From Diphasiastrum complanatum (Eukaryota; Streptophyta; Lycopodiopsida; Lycopodiales; Lycopodiaceae), in contig CM055112.1 of the NCBI GenBank assembly GCA_029204225.1, positions 45,741,563-45,805,562 of the forward strand: a stretch of DNA of 64,000 nt, in the 5' to 3' direction. Each line of letters begins with the position of its first letter. Position 1 is the stretch's first letter. Below, piece by piece: positions 1 to 11,550 of this stretch. The notes beneath the pieces were generated by a model, which was not told the origin of the DNA, searched no databases, and saw only the letters and a program-made list of their open reading frames with translations. Position numbers and translations under genes: made by a program.

Positions 1-593
1 TATGTTGTACACCCATATGCTTAAATATCCTTGTGGAGTAGGTGTGGTCTTGATCATAACTTGTCATTGTAAGGTTCATATCTAAAAGTTCTTCATGTTC
101 TATTATATCTATTCAATGCGAGTGTGGTATTTGTTTGATCATAGTAGCAAATTTGGAAATGGTTTGTCTAATATTTGGATAGTGGAAATTAGTGCAATCA
201 TTCAATGCCTAGATCTAATATTTGAATCATGTTTTTCACATGCACTTCATTTGATTGGGAGCAATTTGTTGTCAATTGGCTTGTAAGGAGCTATAGCAAT
301 GAGATTTTATGAAAATATGTCACCAAAGTTTTTACTTGAAACTCTGAGTAATTGTGTTATATCAACCTTGAAGGTTCAAGCTAAGAAAATGTTCATCTTT
401 AATAGATCTCAATTCCTCGTGTTTTAGACTGACTTTATGTTTTAGCCAGAATTCATGAAACTATTTTTGGAGTAGATATGATGTAGATATTTTGGAATGT
501 TACAACTAGTACATATTCCAAGCTTAGGAGAAAAAACCTCCTTGTGGCTAAGCCTTCAACAAATTGAAGCCCTGAAGCATTGCAAGCGGCTCC
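1..593. other. No recognisable gene
   Basis: AT-rich sequence left of the first inverted repeat. Only short, low-complexity open frames occur (the longest is about 63 codons and matches nothing I know). No LTR ends, primer-binding site or protein remnant were seen. Confidence 0.5.
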
Positions 594-1800
594 TGATTGG
601 CCAAGTTAAAGCCAAATCAATTTTCAGCTTTCCATAAAAAGGCCCTCCTAAAGAAGCTGTTTTTGATGCTATAATCAACCTTGCAATTTGAATCTCTATT
701 AATTCACCTACTCTCACACAAATCAAAGGCCTTGCATGCTAGGTTCCATAGGATAAGGAATTGTTCATCAATTGGAGTTCGTTCAAGCTTCCGTTGATGC
801 AGAGGATCGATGACAAACACTTCAAATGGAGCTTTCTTAGACTAGTATTTTTATTCCATGTAAGATTCTAGAATCATAAGCAATCTAAATCAACCAACAA
901 TAATTTCACAATCCTACTAATCTTAAAAGAAGAAGATGGATAGCTGAAACATGAACTCTTGAGAAACATATTGAAGTTAACAATAACAAACTTAATGTAC
1001 CAGTTCAATATCATGGGTGTGCGCTATATGCATCATGTAGGCAATGTGTATAGCATGCCATTATGTAAGTGTGATTCAATATATTGATATATTATTGATG
1101 GCATTGAATTGTCATTTAGCATCAAATTGTAGCTTAGTTAAGCCTACGTTAAAATATTAATGTTAGTAAATGTATTATAATCTTCCTATGTTATGAAAAT
1201 GTTAGTTATTGTATTGAATTTTACAAAATGTAGCCATGGAAATTTTGAAGATATGTGTTATACTTTCACACAAAGCAAATAAGAGAGGGATGGGGATCAT
1301 TGAGGGAATCAATGCGAGGAGTTGCTATTATATTCCTACAATGTGCCTCCAAATACCTCATCAAGCATAATGTGGGTTCTAAAAATCTTATTGGTAAATC
1401 AATCATTCCACATGGCAGAAGCGCAGAGAATCTATGCAGCACAGGAACAACTCTGGTCCATGAATGCATATGGCAAAAGTGCTCGACTATTTGGGTCCAC
1501 AAACATGTATGTCCATGACTTTATGCTACATGGCACAAATTTAGCATAGAGCTTTAACATGTGGAGATGGCACAAACCTAGTATAGAGCTTGAATATCTG
1601 GGGCCGGCCTGGAAGAGAGGGAACGCGCATTATGGCTATGGAGCAGCACATGTAGCCATTTTCGGCCAGGGGCAGGCCCCACTGGGGAAGTGAAAATTTG
1701 TCATATAGCTAGCTGGACCTGGATGATGGAGGGATTACTGTTTTTTCACATTTGTCAGATTACTGTTTTTGAGATGAATGAGCGTGCTTGTTGGAATTGA

Positions 1801-1828
1801 AAGAAGAAGAAGAAGAAGAAGAAGAAGA
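1801..1828 (+). repeat. (GAA)n microsatellite in the GST 5' flank
   Basis: A run of AAG/GAA triplets about 28 bp long lies some 60 bp before the GST start codon and continues into a purine-rich stretch. The mirror copy is a TTC run near 37,046-37,071. If transcribed it would be in the 5' untranslated region. Open frames through it encode a Glu/Lys-rich leader that I do not regard as part of the protein. Confidence 0.8.
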
Positions 1829-1886
1829 AAAGAGGAATTGGAAGAAGAGGAAGAGGAAGAGGGAGGAGGTAATATTAATCACGTCG

Positions 1887-2797
1887 ATGGATCATGAGCA
1901 CATAACTCTCTTGTCACTCCCCCCAGCCCATTTGCGATGAGTGTGAAGATGGCTTTGGCAGAGAAAGGGATCAAGTATGAGGTGTTCGAGGAAGAAGCTG
2001 CCACTTTCCCTGTTGTGAAGACTGATCTTCTGCTTCGCTCTAATCCTGTTCGCAAGCAAGTGCCCGTGCTCATTCACCGCGGCTTGCCTGTTGCAGAATC
2101 GCTGGTCATTCTGGAATACATCGAAGAAACTTGGCCAGCTTCAGAGGAGCTTGATCTTAGAAAAGCGCTTCTTCCTCAGTCTCCTTATGAACGATCCGCG
2201 GCTCAATTTTGGGCAGATTTTTGCAATAAAAAGGTACTACCTTAATTTCGTCATCAGAGCTACGGGGCAAACAAATCTGCGTTTTTATTCTAGCAATGTA
2301 TAGATCGTACATTTGGAGCTACAGTATTATAATAGTCTAACAGTTAATTAGCTGATCGATGTTTCACGAATTAGCTCCACTGAATATGACCAGCGTTTTC
2401 ATTAGTTTTTTTTCCTGTTATATTGCAGTTCTGGGAAACGAGTTTGCTGATTATGAAAAAGCTAGATGGTGAGCAAATTCAAGCATGGAATGATACAGCT
2501 CAATTATACATCACTCTGGATAGAGAAATGAGCAAACTTCCGTATGGGAAACCCTTCTTTTTTGGGGAGCATCTAACCATTCCGGATCTAGTCCTGGCTC
2601 CTCTGGTATCATGGATAACAGTTTATGAAGGTCTTGCAAACCGCAAGTTCCCTGATGCTAAGGAATGCCCAAGATTGGCCGAGTGGTTAGATGCCATCAG
2701 CATGCATCCGAATGTGAAATGCTCCATTGCCGATCCGAGGATGCTGTTGGACAACGCCATTCGCTTTCAGCAGCGGCTGCGAGACAAAGCTATCTAA
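1887..2797 (+). pseudogene. Glutathione S-transferase, tau-like, copy 1, frameshifted
   Basis: Two-exon GST homologous to the open copy at 36,073-36,988. Exon 1 is 1,887-2,233 and exon 2 is 2,429-2,797; the 195-bp intron starts GT and ends TTGCAG. Exon 2 encodes the helical C-terminal domain (FFFGEHLTIPDLVLAP), with the same 122 residues as copy 2. Exon 1 is 347 bp instead of 348: a run of six C near 1,918-1,924 replaces seven C in copy 2. From the natural ATG this shifts the frame before the Ser-Pro-Phe motif that should carry the catalytic serine. Translation restarting at Met 1,937 would lack that serine and the first beta strand. Other differences from copy 2 are a few substitutions (Arg for His, Ala for Val, Glu for Gln). 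A sequencing error in the homopolymer is the main alternative to true inactivation. Confidence 0.8.
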
Positions 2798-3182
2798 GCA
2801 AAAATGAACAAGAGGGAGCAGGCAAACGCGGAGAGTTTGTTCTGACATTTCAATTTCCACTACGAATTACTAGTTTGTGGATGCAAAATTCTTTAATAAT
2901 CATGCAATTTCATGATTATGAATATATGCAATTATTGTGAATTTTATGTGCTGAATTAGACACGACTAAATTTTGTTGTGCTGTCAGCACTGATTTATGT
3001 ACTTGATTTTCATAATGTGAAAACCATTGATACTTGGATAGTAAGTGTTGATTGGTGTCATGAGTTTTAGATTGTTTGTCAATATTCCAAATAGTAAGTG
3101 ACTTAAACCCATACTCGGCTCCATAATGTCGGATGCATGAAATATTCTCATATAAGTCATGCTTGCTCGATCAGACTATGGT

Positions 3183-3556
3183 TGAACCAGATCATGGCCT
3201 CTGCCATGGTGTATGTCCTGACTCCTAAAGATATGCAATTAGACAACACAAAATAAGTGCATGGTCCATGTTCATCCTCTCCTTTGAGACTTTGTAAGAG
3301 AAACACTCCTAATAAATGAATGTGATAGGAGAATACATGAAATTTGCACAAAGTTAAATGACATCCCTTTCGTCCTCTATACACGAGAGTACGAAAGTGA
3401 ATTCCACAACCCTGTAAAGGCAAAGGGGCATTACAAGTTTTAGTCCTTGCCCAATGGTACGTTGCCACATGCCTTGATACGACTAGAAATTGTAACATTC
3501 CATGTATATTAATATGCATGCCTCTTTATACATTACTCCTGATTCAGAATGAATAT

Positions 3557-3637
<81 letters not shown>

Positions 3638-4674
3638 AATTAAACTCATCTACTTAAAAAGCATATGATTATTTTTGAGCTTGAAGGAATCAAGAGAGAA
3701 TTTTCTTGTGCTTATTCTCCATCTCAAAATGGGGTTGTCGAAAGGAAAAATAGAGCCTTATGTGAATGTGCTAAAGCAATTCGAATTGAAGCTTCTATGC
3801 CTATTGAATTTTGGGGAGAAGCAATAAATTGTGCAAATTATTTGTGCAATAGACTACCTCACAATACTCTTGCAGGAAGATCACCATATGAAGTCTTATT
3901 CAAGAAGAAGCCTAACGGTGATCAGCTTAGAGTTTTTGAATGTACTTGCTTTGTACATATTCCCTTGGAAACAAGGAGAAAAGATGATCCAAATTCAAGC
4001 AAAGGGATCGTGGTTGGGTATTCATCCAACAAGAAGGCATATAGAATTTATGTTCCCTCTACCTCAATCACAATTGAGAGTAGAGATGTTATATTCCATG
4101 TGAACCACAAATACATCTTTGATGAGGCCAAGATCAAAGAGTCTCAAAAAGGTTCTCCTATTATCTCTCTTGAAGATTATCATGGAGGGATGGGGCCGAG
4201 AATTGAGGAGGAGTCACCTCGAATCTTCTCGCCTAGAAGATCACTAAGAGAAGGATTCGAGCCTAAGAGGCTCTCATATGGTGAAAAAGGCAAACAAATG
4301 GAACTTGATTCCACTAGTTATGCATATTTTATCTCACATGAAGAGCCAAAGGATGTCCAAGAGGCACTCAACTCAAAAGAATGGTTTTTAGCCATGAAGC
4401 AGGAATATGATGCATTGATCACCAACAAGACATGGGAGCTTGTGGATCTTCCATCCAACAAGCATACTATTGGTTGCAAATGGGTTTTTCGAGTCAAATA
4501 TAATCAAGATAATCAACAAATATAAGACAAGACTTTGTGCAAAGGGCTTTGCCCAAATTCATGGACTTGATTATGAAGAGACCTTTGCACCTGTTGCAAA
4601 GATGGTATCAATAAGAGTTATCATATACATTGCTTGTTTTTTCAAACGAAAGCTGTTCCAATTAGATGTCTCAA
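3183..4674 (+). repeat. Direct repeat, left copy (flank + (TC)n + copia INT/RT start)
   Basis: Matches 40,734-42,229 in the same orientation; the offset is 37,551 before the (TC)n tract and 37,555 after it. The first ~460 bp (3,183-3,640) hold no recognisable gene. A minus-strand frame of about 120 codons is open in both copies but has no motif I know. From 3,647 the repeat is copia integrase/RT. The right copy stops at 42,229, where LINE sequence begins; the left copy continues into RT. Confidence 0.9.
3559..3634 (+). repeat. (TC)38 microsatellite
   Basis: An uninterrupted TC run of 76 bp. The counterpart in the other copy (41,110-41,193) is 84 bp, so the tract changed length after the duplication. 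Confidence 0.95.
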
Positions 4675-5251
4675 ATGCTTTTTCAAATGGATATCTAGAA
4701 GGAGAAATCTATATGGAACAAACTCAAGGATTCATCAAAGATGAGTCCAGAGTTTGCTTGGTTTTCAAAAGTCTTTATGGACTAAAGAAAGCACCAAGAT
4801 CATGGTATTCTCGACTTAACAATTTTCTTATCTCACTAGGATTCTTTCTTAGTGATTATGATCCTTCCATGTATATCAAGTTTTATGCTAGTGATATTGT
4901 CATTCTTCTAATTTATGTTGATTATATTATCCTAAGTAGAATTTGTATCAATTTAGTTGAAGAAACTAAAGTTGCTCTTGGAGGAGAATTCAAGATGCAA
5001 GATCTTGGAAAAATTCATTACATTTTAGGCCTAGAGATTGACTTTCATAATGATAAAGCTTTTATTTGTCAATCAAAGTATGCTCTTTCAATGTTGAAGA
5101 AATTTAATATGCTAGATTGTAAGAGTATTGATACTCCAATGGAGCAAGTTGTAAAAGATCCTAATAAAGGTGATGAAAGTTACTTCGTGGACATCACTCT
5201 TTTTAGGAGTCTTATAGGCTCCTTAACTTGACTTACCATAACTAGGCCTGA
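3647..5251 (+). pseudogene. Ty1/copia integrase C-terminus and reverse transcriptase, decayed
   Basis: The frame from 3,647 carries the end of a copia integrase core: GIKREFSCAYSPSQNGVVERKN holds the last catalytic Glu, followed by the C-terminal FEALF/GYS-type region and the start of RT (CKWVFRVKYNQD). A frameshift near 4,505-4,525 moves RT to a second frame (KGFAQIHGLDYEETFAPVAKMVS; QLDVSNAF; SLYGLKKAPRSWY). The RT signature reads YVDY instead of YVDD (codon 4,923-4,925 is Tyr), which would abolish polymerase metal binding. A stop follows near 5,229 and homology ends at about 5,251. The first two integrase aspartates, gag, protease and RNase H are missing. The (TC)n tract lies directly upstream. 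The frameshift is shared with 41,202-42,229. Confidence 0.9.
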
Positions 5252-5684
5252 TGACATTTCTGGATAGGTGGCCAGTACCACCATTGTGAATGGTACAAAC
5301 AAACACAAAGAAAGATATTCAGACAATTCAACCAAGAAATCCAGATTCTAGAGAAGAGTAAGAACTCGGAATGATTAGACATCCCCACAATATTAAGATC
5401 ACATGCTTCATCATTTAGATCTGAACTTAGCCAAAACAAGAATGCCACAAGGCCAAACGATTGCTGCAGGCAATGCTTACAATGGGCTATGTCGACCCTC
5501 AACAGTCCTCATAAACTTGCTACTCACTTATTCTGATAAAGCAGTTCCAAACACAGCATAGTTTGATTAATTACTGGGTCCAGCTCTAATTATAAATCCA
5601 TGCATAGCCTAGAATCCATTATTCTGCAGAATCAACATGAATTTCCTAGGATCAGTCAGAATAGACAATAACAACAGGGGTGTG
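5252..5684. other. Unrecognised flank of the young copia insertion
   Basis: About 430 bp between the decayed RT and the target duplication of the complete copia element. No domain seen. It is contiguous with 11,556 onward in the pre-insertion state. Confidence 0.5.
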
Positions 5685-5689
5685 ATTCA
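5685..5689. repeat. Target-site duplication, left
   Basis: ATTCA directly before the LTR terminus TGTG. The same five bases follow the other LTR at 11,551-11,555. Five bp is the usual size for copia integrases. Confidence 0.92.
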
Positions 5690-6342
5690 TGTGAAAAACT
5701 CAGATCCAAAAGATGCTAAAGTTTCATAAAGATCTTGGCCATGGAAGTTATGCACATCTAGATTGAAAAAATGATAGAAATTGTGATGTTAAGCATACTA
5801 AACATCAACTAAACATCAAAATCTGATCATAAGCTTCCACAAACAGAAACTTGCTGTCCCTGTCCGTACTTCAGAGCCTACAACCTGCATTTCACACGTG
5901 TGAAGCCATAGCAACAAAGAAATCACAATTCTAGTGGCTAGAATGCAAGATATGAACAAAAAAGTGAGAGAGAAGAAGATGGACCTTCAAAGAGCATAAC
6001 ATTCATTCAATAGAATGAAAATGAGATGTGTACATACTCGTGGAGATGGCTATTTATAGCAGCCATAGTGCCTCTTGGCCACTTGTCTTATGATAGGCTA
6101 AAATTGGGGTCCAATAGGATTCACCCATATACCTAGAAATTTGGTCAAATAGGAATGCACCAAATTATGAGCCAATAGAAGAGCTCCACACTCGACCTCC
6201 TCTAATTAATGTGACCTCAAAAGTAGTGTACACATACTTTGGGCCTCTACATACATGTATGAACCTATCTCTAACTTTTATTTGGCCATAGGCCTACAAA
6301 ATCTCAAGTTAGGAAAATACTACTAGTTGACAATTTTTCACA
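5690..6342 (-). repeat. 3' LTR of the complete copia element
   Basis: 653 bp with TG...CA ends. It starts next to the polypurine tract and ends at the target duplication. It contains the same TATA-like box (6,051-6,058, minus strand) as the 5' LTR. The gag-pol stop codon lies inside its first five bases (element orientation). Confidence 0.95.
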
Positions 6343-9300
6343 CTCCCTCTTCAACTAGTTTTAGCATAGATTTAGAAAGTACACCAAGACTTGTTCTATG
6401 CTTGAAAAATAAGTCCTTTCCCAATGCTTTGGTAAAGATATCAGCCACACATTCCTTTGATGGGACATGTTCAAGCTTGATCTCTTTTGCCAACACTTGT
6501 TCTCTCACAAAATGGTAAGCCACCTCGATATGTTTGCTCCTTGCATGGAAAACCGGATTGCTTGCTAGACTTTGGGCTGAAAGGTTGTCACAAAAGATGA
6601 TTGGACTCTCTGAAAAATCCAGCAAATGAAGCTCCATAATCATCCTCTTGATCCACACCATCTCCTTTGTGCATGATGTCAAAGCTTTGTACTCGGCCTC
6701 ACTAGAAGAAAGTGATATAGTTGCTTGTTTCTTCGACATCCATGAGATAGCTCCATCACCTATGAAAATAGCATGTGCATTTATGGATTTTCTATCCATA
6801 AGGTCTCCTGCAAAATCTGAATCTGAAAAACCAAATAAGTTAGGTGATGAGCCTCTATAAACAATGCCAAAATCTTTTGTTCCCGAGATGTATCTCAAGA
6901 TCCTCTTTCCTAGTTTCCAATGTTCTATGCTAGGATCTTGCATGAATTGGCTTAATCTACCAACACAATAAGATAAATCAGGTCTTGTGATGGTTAGATA
7001 TATAAGAGAACCTATTAGCTTCCTATAGAGAGTAATGTCCTCGAAGGATCTTTCATTACCTCTTATAGTTAGCTTTACATGTGATTCCATAGGTGTATCA
7101 ATAGGATTTGCATCTACCATATGAAATCTATTGAGAATAGAAATAGCATACTTCTCTTGTGAAATAAAAGTGATTTGAGAAGTTCTAATTACTTCTATTC
7201 CTAAGATATAGCTCAAAAGACCAAGATCATGCACTTCAAATTCCTTTTTTAGTGCTTTCTTGATATCTTCTATATCTTCCTTGTTCCCTCCACTTAAAAT
7301 AATGTCATCCACATAAATTAGAAGGATTGTAACATCATTAGCACTAATTCTAAAGTAAAGTGAATGATCATACTCACTCATAGTGAAGTTTTGAGAAAGT
7401 AGAAAAGAGTTAAGCCTAGCATACCAACTCCTTGGTGCTTGCTTAAGACCATACAAACTTTTTTGTAGAAAACACACATGATTAGGCTTGCTATGAGAAA
7501 CATAGCTCTCGGGTTGCTCCATGTAGACTTCCTCTTCAAGATCACCATTCAAGAAAGCATTAGAAATGTCTAATTGCCAAAGATCCCATCCATAAAGAGT
7601 TGCAAGGGAAATGATTACTCTTATGCTCACCATCTTTGCCACGGGTGCAAAGGTTTCCTCATAGTCAATGCCATGCTCTTGAGCATAACCTTTAGCCACC
7701 AACCTTGCCTTCAACTTGTTGATAGATCCATCTTGATTTGTCTTTACCTTGAAGATCCATTTGCATCCAATTGCACTTTTGCCCTTTGGAAGCTCCACCA
7801 ATCTCCATGTGTTGTTCTTCATAAGTGCTTCAAACTCAAGATCCATTGCTTGGATCCATTCCTCTTCTTGCCTTGCTTCATCTACACATGAAGGTACATC
7901 AAAAGAAGTTAGGAAAGCATAGTTGGATCCATCCACCACTTGCTTACCTTTGCCATCATAAGTGAGCCTTGAGGGTTTCACTTTATGCCTTGGAGTTCTC
8001 CTTGGAATTTGACTTGAAGAGGCTTCTTCAACATCCACATCCAATGTGTCATCAACTCCATTGTCATCAAGCACATTAGTTGCAACAACACCATCATCAC
8101 TTGAAACAACTTTTGGAATGTTACCTTCATCAAAAATGACATCCCTACTTGTGAACACTTTCTTGATTGAAGGAACATAAATCCTATATGCTTTGCTTAC
8201 TTCACTATAACCAACAAAAATGCCCTTTTTTGAAGATGGATCCTCCTTAGTTCTATCATCAAGAGTAATGTTGAAGTAGCAAATGCATCCAAAAGTTCTT
8301 AGAAACTTGACATTAGGCTTCGTACCAAACAAAGCTTCAAAAGGGGTTTTTCCTTCCAATACAACACTTGGCCATCTATTGCATAGGAAATTTGCACACA
8401 ACAAAGCATCACTCCAAAAAGGTTTAGGAAGATTAGCATTCAATCTCATTGCCTTTGCACTCTCACACAAGGTTCTATTCTTCCTCTCGGCCACTCCATT
8501 TTGTTGTGGTGTTCTTGGACATGTGTACTCCCTCTTGATCCCATGCTCATCGCAAAAGGCTTTGAATTTGTTAGAAATGTATTCACCACCATTGTCGCTC
8601 CTCAAGCATTTGATTTTGGTTGTAAATTGAGTCTCAATAGCAACTTTGAACTTGACAAACACATCAAACACCTCATCCTTGCTCTTTAGTAGATAAACCC
8701 AACAAAATCTACTAAAATCATCAATGAAAGTTACATACATCTTAGCACCTCCATTGCTAATTGTAGTAACACCATGAATATCCGAATGCAAGAGAGAAAA
8801 AGGCATCTTAGATCTAGATATAGATCTAGTATATGGCAATCTATGTGATTTAGACAAAGCACATTCTTCACAAACATGATTCAAGCAAGTAAGAGACTTG
8901 GGAAGTCCCCTTACTACCTCCTTTTTGGCTATTACCTCCAAGGCCTTGTAGTTGAGATGTCCCATCCTTTTATGCCATACCTCTTGAATTGACATTTGTT
9001 CATTTGCCATGCATCCAACTTGGTTAGCAACAACACATGCATCAAGCTTGAACAATTTCCCTTGCCTTTTCCCTTTTGCAATGATACTACACCCCTTTTT
9101 GATCAAGCAAGCATCACCATCAAACTCAACTTTGAATCCTTTGTCAAGCATTTGGCTTACACTAAGTAAGTTCTTGGTAATGGATGGAATGAGCAAAACA
9201 TCTTTCAATTCTATATTCCTATTTGTAGAAAGTGAAATAGGAATTGTGCCAATCCCCTTGATTGCACACTCACCATCATTTGCGGTATAGATTACCTTCC

Positions 9301-10288
9301 TATCACCATCAAATGCCATTAAAGATGAAAAATACTCTTTATGATATGTCATATGAGAAGTGGCTCCACTATCAATCCACCAAGGATCAATGTCTCCATG
9401 ATTAGCCAACAAGCAAGATGACATAACAAAAGCATCATTTGAAAGAAGCTCATCCCCACCCTCATCAATAGTTAGATTGGTTTGCTTTTCCCCTTGATCC
9501 CTCTTTTTCTTAAAACAATCACTAGCAAAATGCCCTTTGACTCCACAATAGAAACATTTTAGCTTAGATCTATCCTTCTTTTTGCCAAAAGTAGAGTGCT
9601 CACCTTGGTCTTGCCCTTTAGACCAATTGCTTTTACCTTTGCCCTTGAACTTGCCTTTAGAGAACATTGCCTCCTCTTCTCCTCCTTGAGATGTAGAAGA
9701 TGCTCCCACTCTTGCTTGCAACCTGAATTCTTCAGCCAACAAGACCTCTTGCAAGTCTCCAACACTTGGTAAACATTTTTGGATAGCATAACTTTGAACA
9801 AGATTAGCATGATCATCCAACAAGCCATTGAGAATCACTTGAACAAGCTCCTCATTATTTATGCCATCATTAATGCATGCTAACTCATCATTCAATGCTT
9901 TAACTCTCAAAACAAAAGCATGTCCATTCTCACTCTTCTTTTGCATACAAGAAAAGATTTGCCTTCTTAAAGTCAACACTCTAGAAGTAGACTTGGATTC
10001 ATAAACCTTCTTCAAGGCTTCCCAAGCTTCACTAGATGATGTGCACTTACCAACCTCTTTGATAAGCTCATTTGTCACATTCATCTTGATCATGTGAAGG
10101 GCTTTCTTTGCCCTCTTGTCATACCTCAATTGTTCTTGAGGTGCCAAAGGTCTCTCCTCCACACCTACAACAATATCCATCAACTCATTCATCTCAAGCA
10201 AAGACTCCATCCTTACTTTCCAAGTAGAATAGTTGAGGGAGGTAAGCCTATCATTGCTTTCCAACATGTAGCCTCCATTTGTAGCCAT
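6338..10288 (-). CDS. Copia gag-pol polyprotein, intact (1316 aa)
   Basis: A single frame encodes every protein needed for copia replication. Domains in order: gag (about residues 10-200, UBN2/retrotransposon-gag type); CCHC zinc knuckle C245-C248-H253-C258; aspartic protease active site DSGA at 306-309; HHCC integrase zinc-binding region (H439, H444, C473, C476); integrase core with D503, D565 and E601, 35 residues separating the last two; reverse transcriptase (QLDISNAF at D907, YVDD at 992-995); RNase H (D1156/D1158, the SSSEAEY block at E1197, D1234). All catalytic residues that I can identify are present. The start is the first ATG before the gag domain, 597 bp inside the PBS. The last codons (EEGV) are read from the polypurine tract and the stop TGA is formed by the LTR's TGTGA. 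Length is typical for copia. The product would act in cytoplasmic virus-like particles and then in the nucleus. Confidence 0.96.
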   Translation of the reverse strand: MATNGGYMLESNDRLTSLNYSTWKVRMESLLEMNELMDIVVGVEERPLAPQEQLRYDKRAKKALHMIKMNVTNELIKEVGKCTSSSEAWEALKKVYESKSTSRVLTLRRQIFSCMQKKSENGHAFVLRVKALNDELACINDGINNEELVQVILNGLLDDHANLVQSYAIQKCLPSVGDLQEVLLAEEFRLQARVGASSTSQGGEEEAMFSKGKFKGKGKSNWSKGQDQGEHSTFGKKKDRSKLKCFYCGVKGHFASDCFKKKRDQGEKQTNLTIDEGGDELLSNDAFVMSSCLLANHGDIDPWWIDSGATSHMTYHKEYFSSLMAFDGDRKVIYTANDGECAIKGIGTIPISLSTNRNIELKDVLLIPSITKNLLSVSQMLDKGFKVEFDGDACLIKKGCSIIAKGKRQGKLFKLDACVVANQVGCMANEQMSIQEVWHKRMGHLNYKALEVIAKKEVVRGLPKSLTCLNHVCEECALSKSHRLPYTRSISRSKMPFSLLHSDIHGVTTISNGGAKMYVTFIDDFSRFCWVYLLKSKDEVFDVFVKFKVAIETQFTTKIKCLRSDNGGEYISNKFKAFCDEHGIKREYTCPRTPQQNGVAERKNRTLCESAKAMRLNANLPKPFWSDALLCANFLCNRWPSVVLEGKTPFEALFGTKPNVKFLRTFGCICYFNITLDDRTKEDPSSKKGIFVGYSEVSKAYRIYVPSIKKVFTSRDVIFDEGNIPKVVSSDDGVVATNVLDDNGVDDTLDVDVEEASSSQIPRRTPRHKVKPSRLTYDGKGKQVVDGSNYAFLTSFDVPSCVDEARQEEEWIQAMDLEFEALMKNNTWRLVELPKGKSAIGCKWIFKVKTNQDGSINKLKARLVAKGYAQEHGIDYEETFAPVAKMVSIRVIISLATLYGWDLWQLDISNAFLNGDLEEEVYMEQPESYVSHSKPNHVCFLQKSLYGLKQAPRSWYARLNSFLLSQNFTMSEYDHSLYFRISANDVTILLIYVDDIILSGGNKEDIEDIKKALKKEFEVHDLGLLSYILGIEVIRTSQITFISQEKYAISILNRFHMVDANPIDTPMESHVKLTIRGNERSFEDITLYRKLIGSLIYLTITRPDLSYCVGRLSQFMQDPSIEHWKLGKRILRYISGTKDFGIVYRGSSPNLFGFSDSDFAGDLMDRKSINAHAIFIGDGAISWMSKKQATISLSSSEAEYKALTSCTKEMVWIKRMIMELHLLDFSESPIIFCDNLSAQSLASNPVFHARSKHIEVAYHFVREQVLAKEIKLEHVPSKECVADIFTKALGKDLFFKHRTSLGVLSKSMLKLVEEGV
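6343..6352 (-). other. Polypurine tract
   Basis: GAAGAGGGAG on the minus strand directly abuts the 3' LTR. It would prime plus-strand DNA synthesis. The same ten bases precede LTR B at 20,298-20,307 and 55,213-55,222. Confidence 0.9.
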
Positions 10289-10885
10289 GTTGCAATGATT
10301 GATCTCTGATCTTTGACCTGTTCCAATGCACTAAGCACTCTCTTGAATCAACAAATGAAACACAAGAAGAAATCACAAAGATTTGGAACCTAAAACCTTA
10401 CTTTTTCTCTCTTTTCCTCACTTTTTCCTTAATTTTAGCCACTAGTTTTATGATTTCTTGATCAAACCAAGACCAAACCTCAATATACTTGCTTTTCCCT
10501 CACTCCTAAGATTGAAATACACTCTTGAATCATTCAGCAAACTGAAAATCAGAGGGTTACATCAATTTTGAAGTTTTTGACATGAAGAAGCAAGAAATTG
10601 AATCAAAAAACTATATGCTAGAATGGAAAACTAATAGGATCTTGTTGGATCTTGCATCTCCCTCTTTCCAAAACAATTTTTGTCTCCTTATTCTGATAAG
10701 TACAGAGGGAATTCGCCCTACTTCAATTGAAATGCATACAAATGATGTTTTGATCACAAAGATCCAATTTCTACACATAAATCAACAAGATTTTTAGCTA
10801 GAAACTTGATTGGAATGCTACAAAAGCAAACTCGCCCACAAATCTCTTCTAAATCTGGCAAAACCTGCACATTTGGCCGCCTAAT
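10289..10885 (-). other. Untranslated leader of the complete copia element
   Basis: About 600 bp between the PBS and the gag start. AT-rich; presumably holds packaging and dimerisation signals. No coding potential recognised. Confidence 0.75.
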
Positions 10886-10897
10886 GCTCTGATACCA
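10886..10897 (-). other. Primer-binding site (initiator tRNA-Met)
   Basis: TGGTATCAGAGC on the minus strand starts immediately after the 5' LTR. It is complementary to the 3' end of plant initiator tRNA-Met, the usual copia primer. Confidence 0.95.
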
Positions 10898-11550
10898 TGT
10901 GAAAAACTCAGATCCAAAAGATGCTAAAGTTTCATAAAGATCTTGGCCATGGAAGTTATGCACATCTAGATTGAAAAAATGATAGAAATTGTGATGTTAA
11001 GCATACTAAACATCAACTAAACATCAAAATCTGATCATAAGCTTCCACAAACAGAAACTTGCTGTCCCTGTCCGTACTTCAGAGCCTACAACCTGCATTT
11101 CACACGTGTGAAGCCATAGCAACAAAGAAATCACAATTCTAGTGGCTAGAATGCAAGATATGAACAAAAAAGTGAGAGAGAAGAAGATGGACCTTCAAAG
11201 AGCATAACATTCATTCAATAGAATGAAAATGAGATGTGTACATACTCGTGGAGATGGCTATTTATAGCAGCCATAGTGCCTCTTGGCCACTTGTCTTATG
11301 ATAGGCTAAAATTGGGGTCCAATAGGATTCACCCATATACCTAGAAATTTGGTCAAATAGGAATGCACCAAATTATGAGCCAATAGAAGAGCTCCACACT
11401 CGACCTCCTCTAATTAATGTGACCTCAAAAGTAGTGTACACATACTTTGGGCCTCTACATACATGTATGAACCTATCTCTAACTTTTATTTGGCCATAGG
11501 CCTACAAAATCTCAAGTTAGGAAAATACTACTAGTTGACAATTTTTCACA
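10898..11550 (-). repeat. 5' LTR of the complete copia element
   Basis: 653 bp matching the 3' LTR with no difference that I can see. It holds the element's promoter (TATA-like box 11,259-11,266) and is bounded by the PBS and the ATTCA duplication. An inverted CACACGTGTG word occurs inside the LTR and again in other LTRs and leaders of the window. Confidence 0.95.
11259..11266 (-). promoter_or_regulatory. TATA-like box of the copia 5' LTR
   Basis: TATAAATA on the minus strand, set in a GC-richer context in mid-LTR, about 360 bp upstream of the PBS. Likely core promoter for the genomic RNA. Position and sequence fit, but no transcript data are available. Confidence 0.6.

Larger units (their letters stand above)
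594..3168 (+). repeat. Inverted repeat I, left arm (carries GST copy 1)
   Basis: This segment matches the reverse complement of 35,702-38,298. Paired landmarks add to nearly the same sum: GST stop 2,797 with 36,073 and inner end 3,168 with 35,702 both give 38,870; the outer end 594 with 38,298 gives 38,892, so only small indels separate the arms. It holds about 1.3 kb upstream of the GST, the GST with its intron, and about 370 bp downstream. The upstream part has no convincing gene. The open frames near 1,255-1,550 have counterparts at 37,307-37,611 only because the DNA is duplicated. Confidence 0.9.

Noticed and set aside
1255-1549. Overlapping frames on both strands upstream of GST
   Set aside because: Short, on opposite strands, and repeated only because of inverted repeat I. 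No protein-like motif.
3157-3519. 120-codon minus-strand frame repeated at 40,669-41,070
   Set aside because: Open in both copies because the region is duplicated; in the right copy it runs into copia gag. Composition is unremarkable and no domain is seen.
10886-10897. tRNA-Met-like sequences at several places as tRNA genes
   Set aside because: Only the 12-13 bases matching a tRNA 3' end are present, each beside an LTR; no cloverleaf. They are primer-binding sites.
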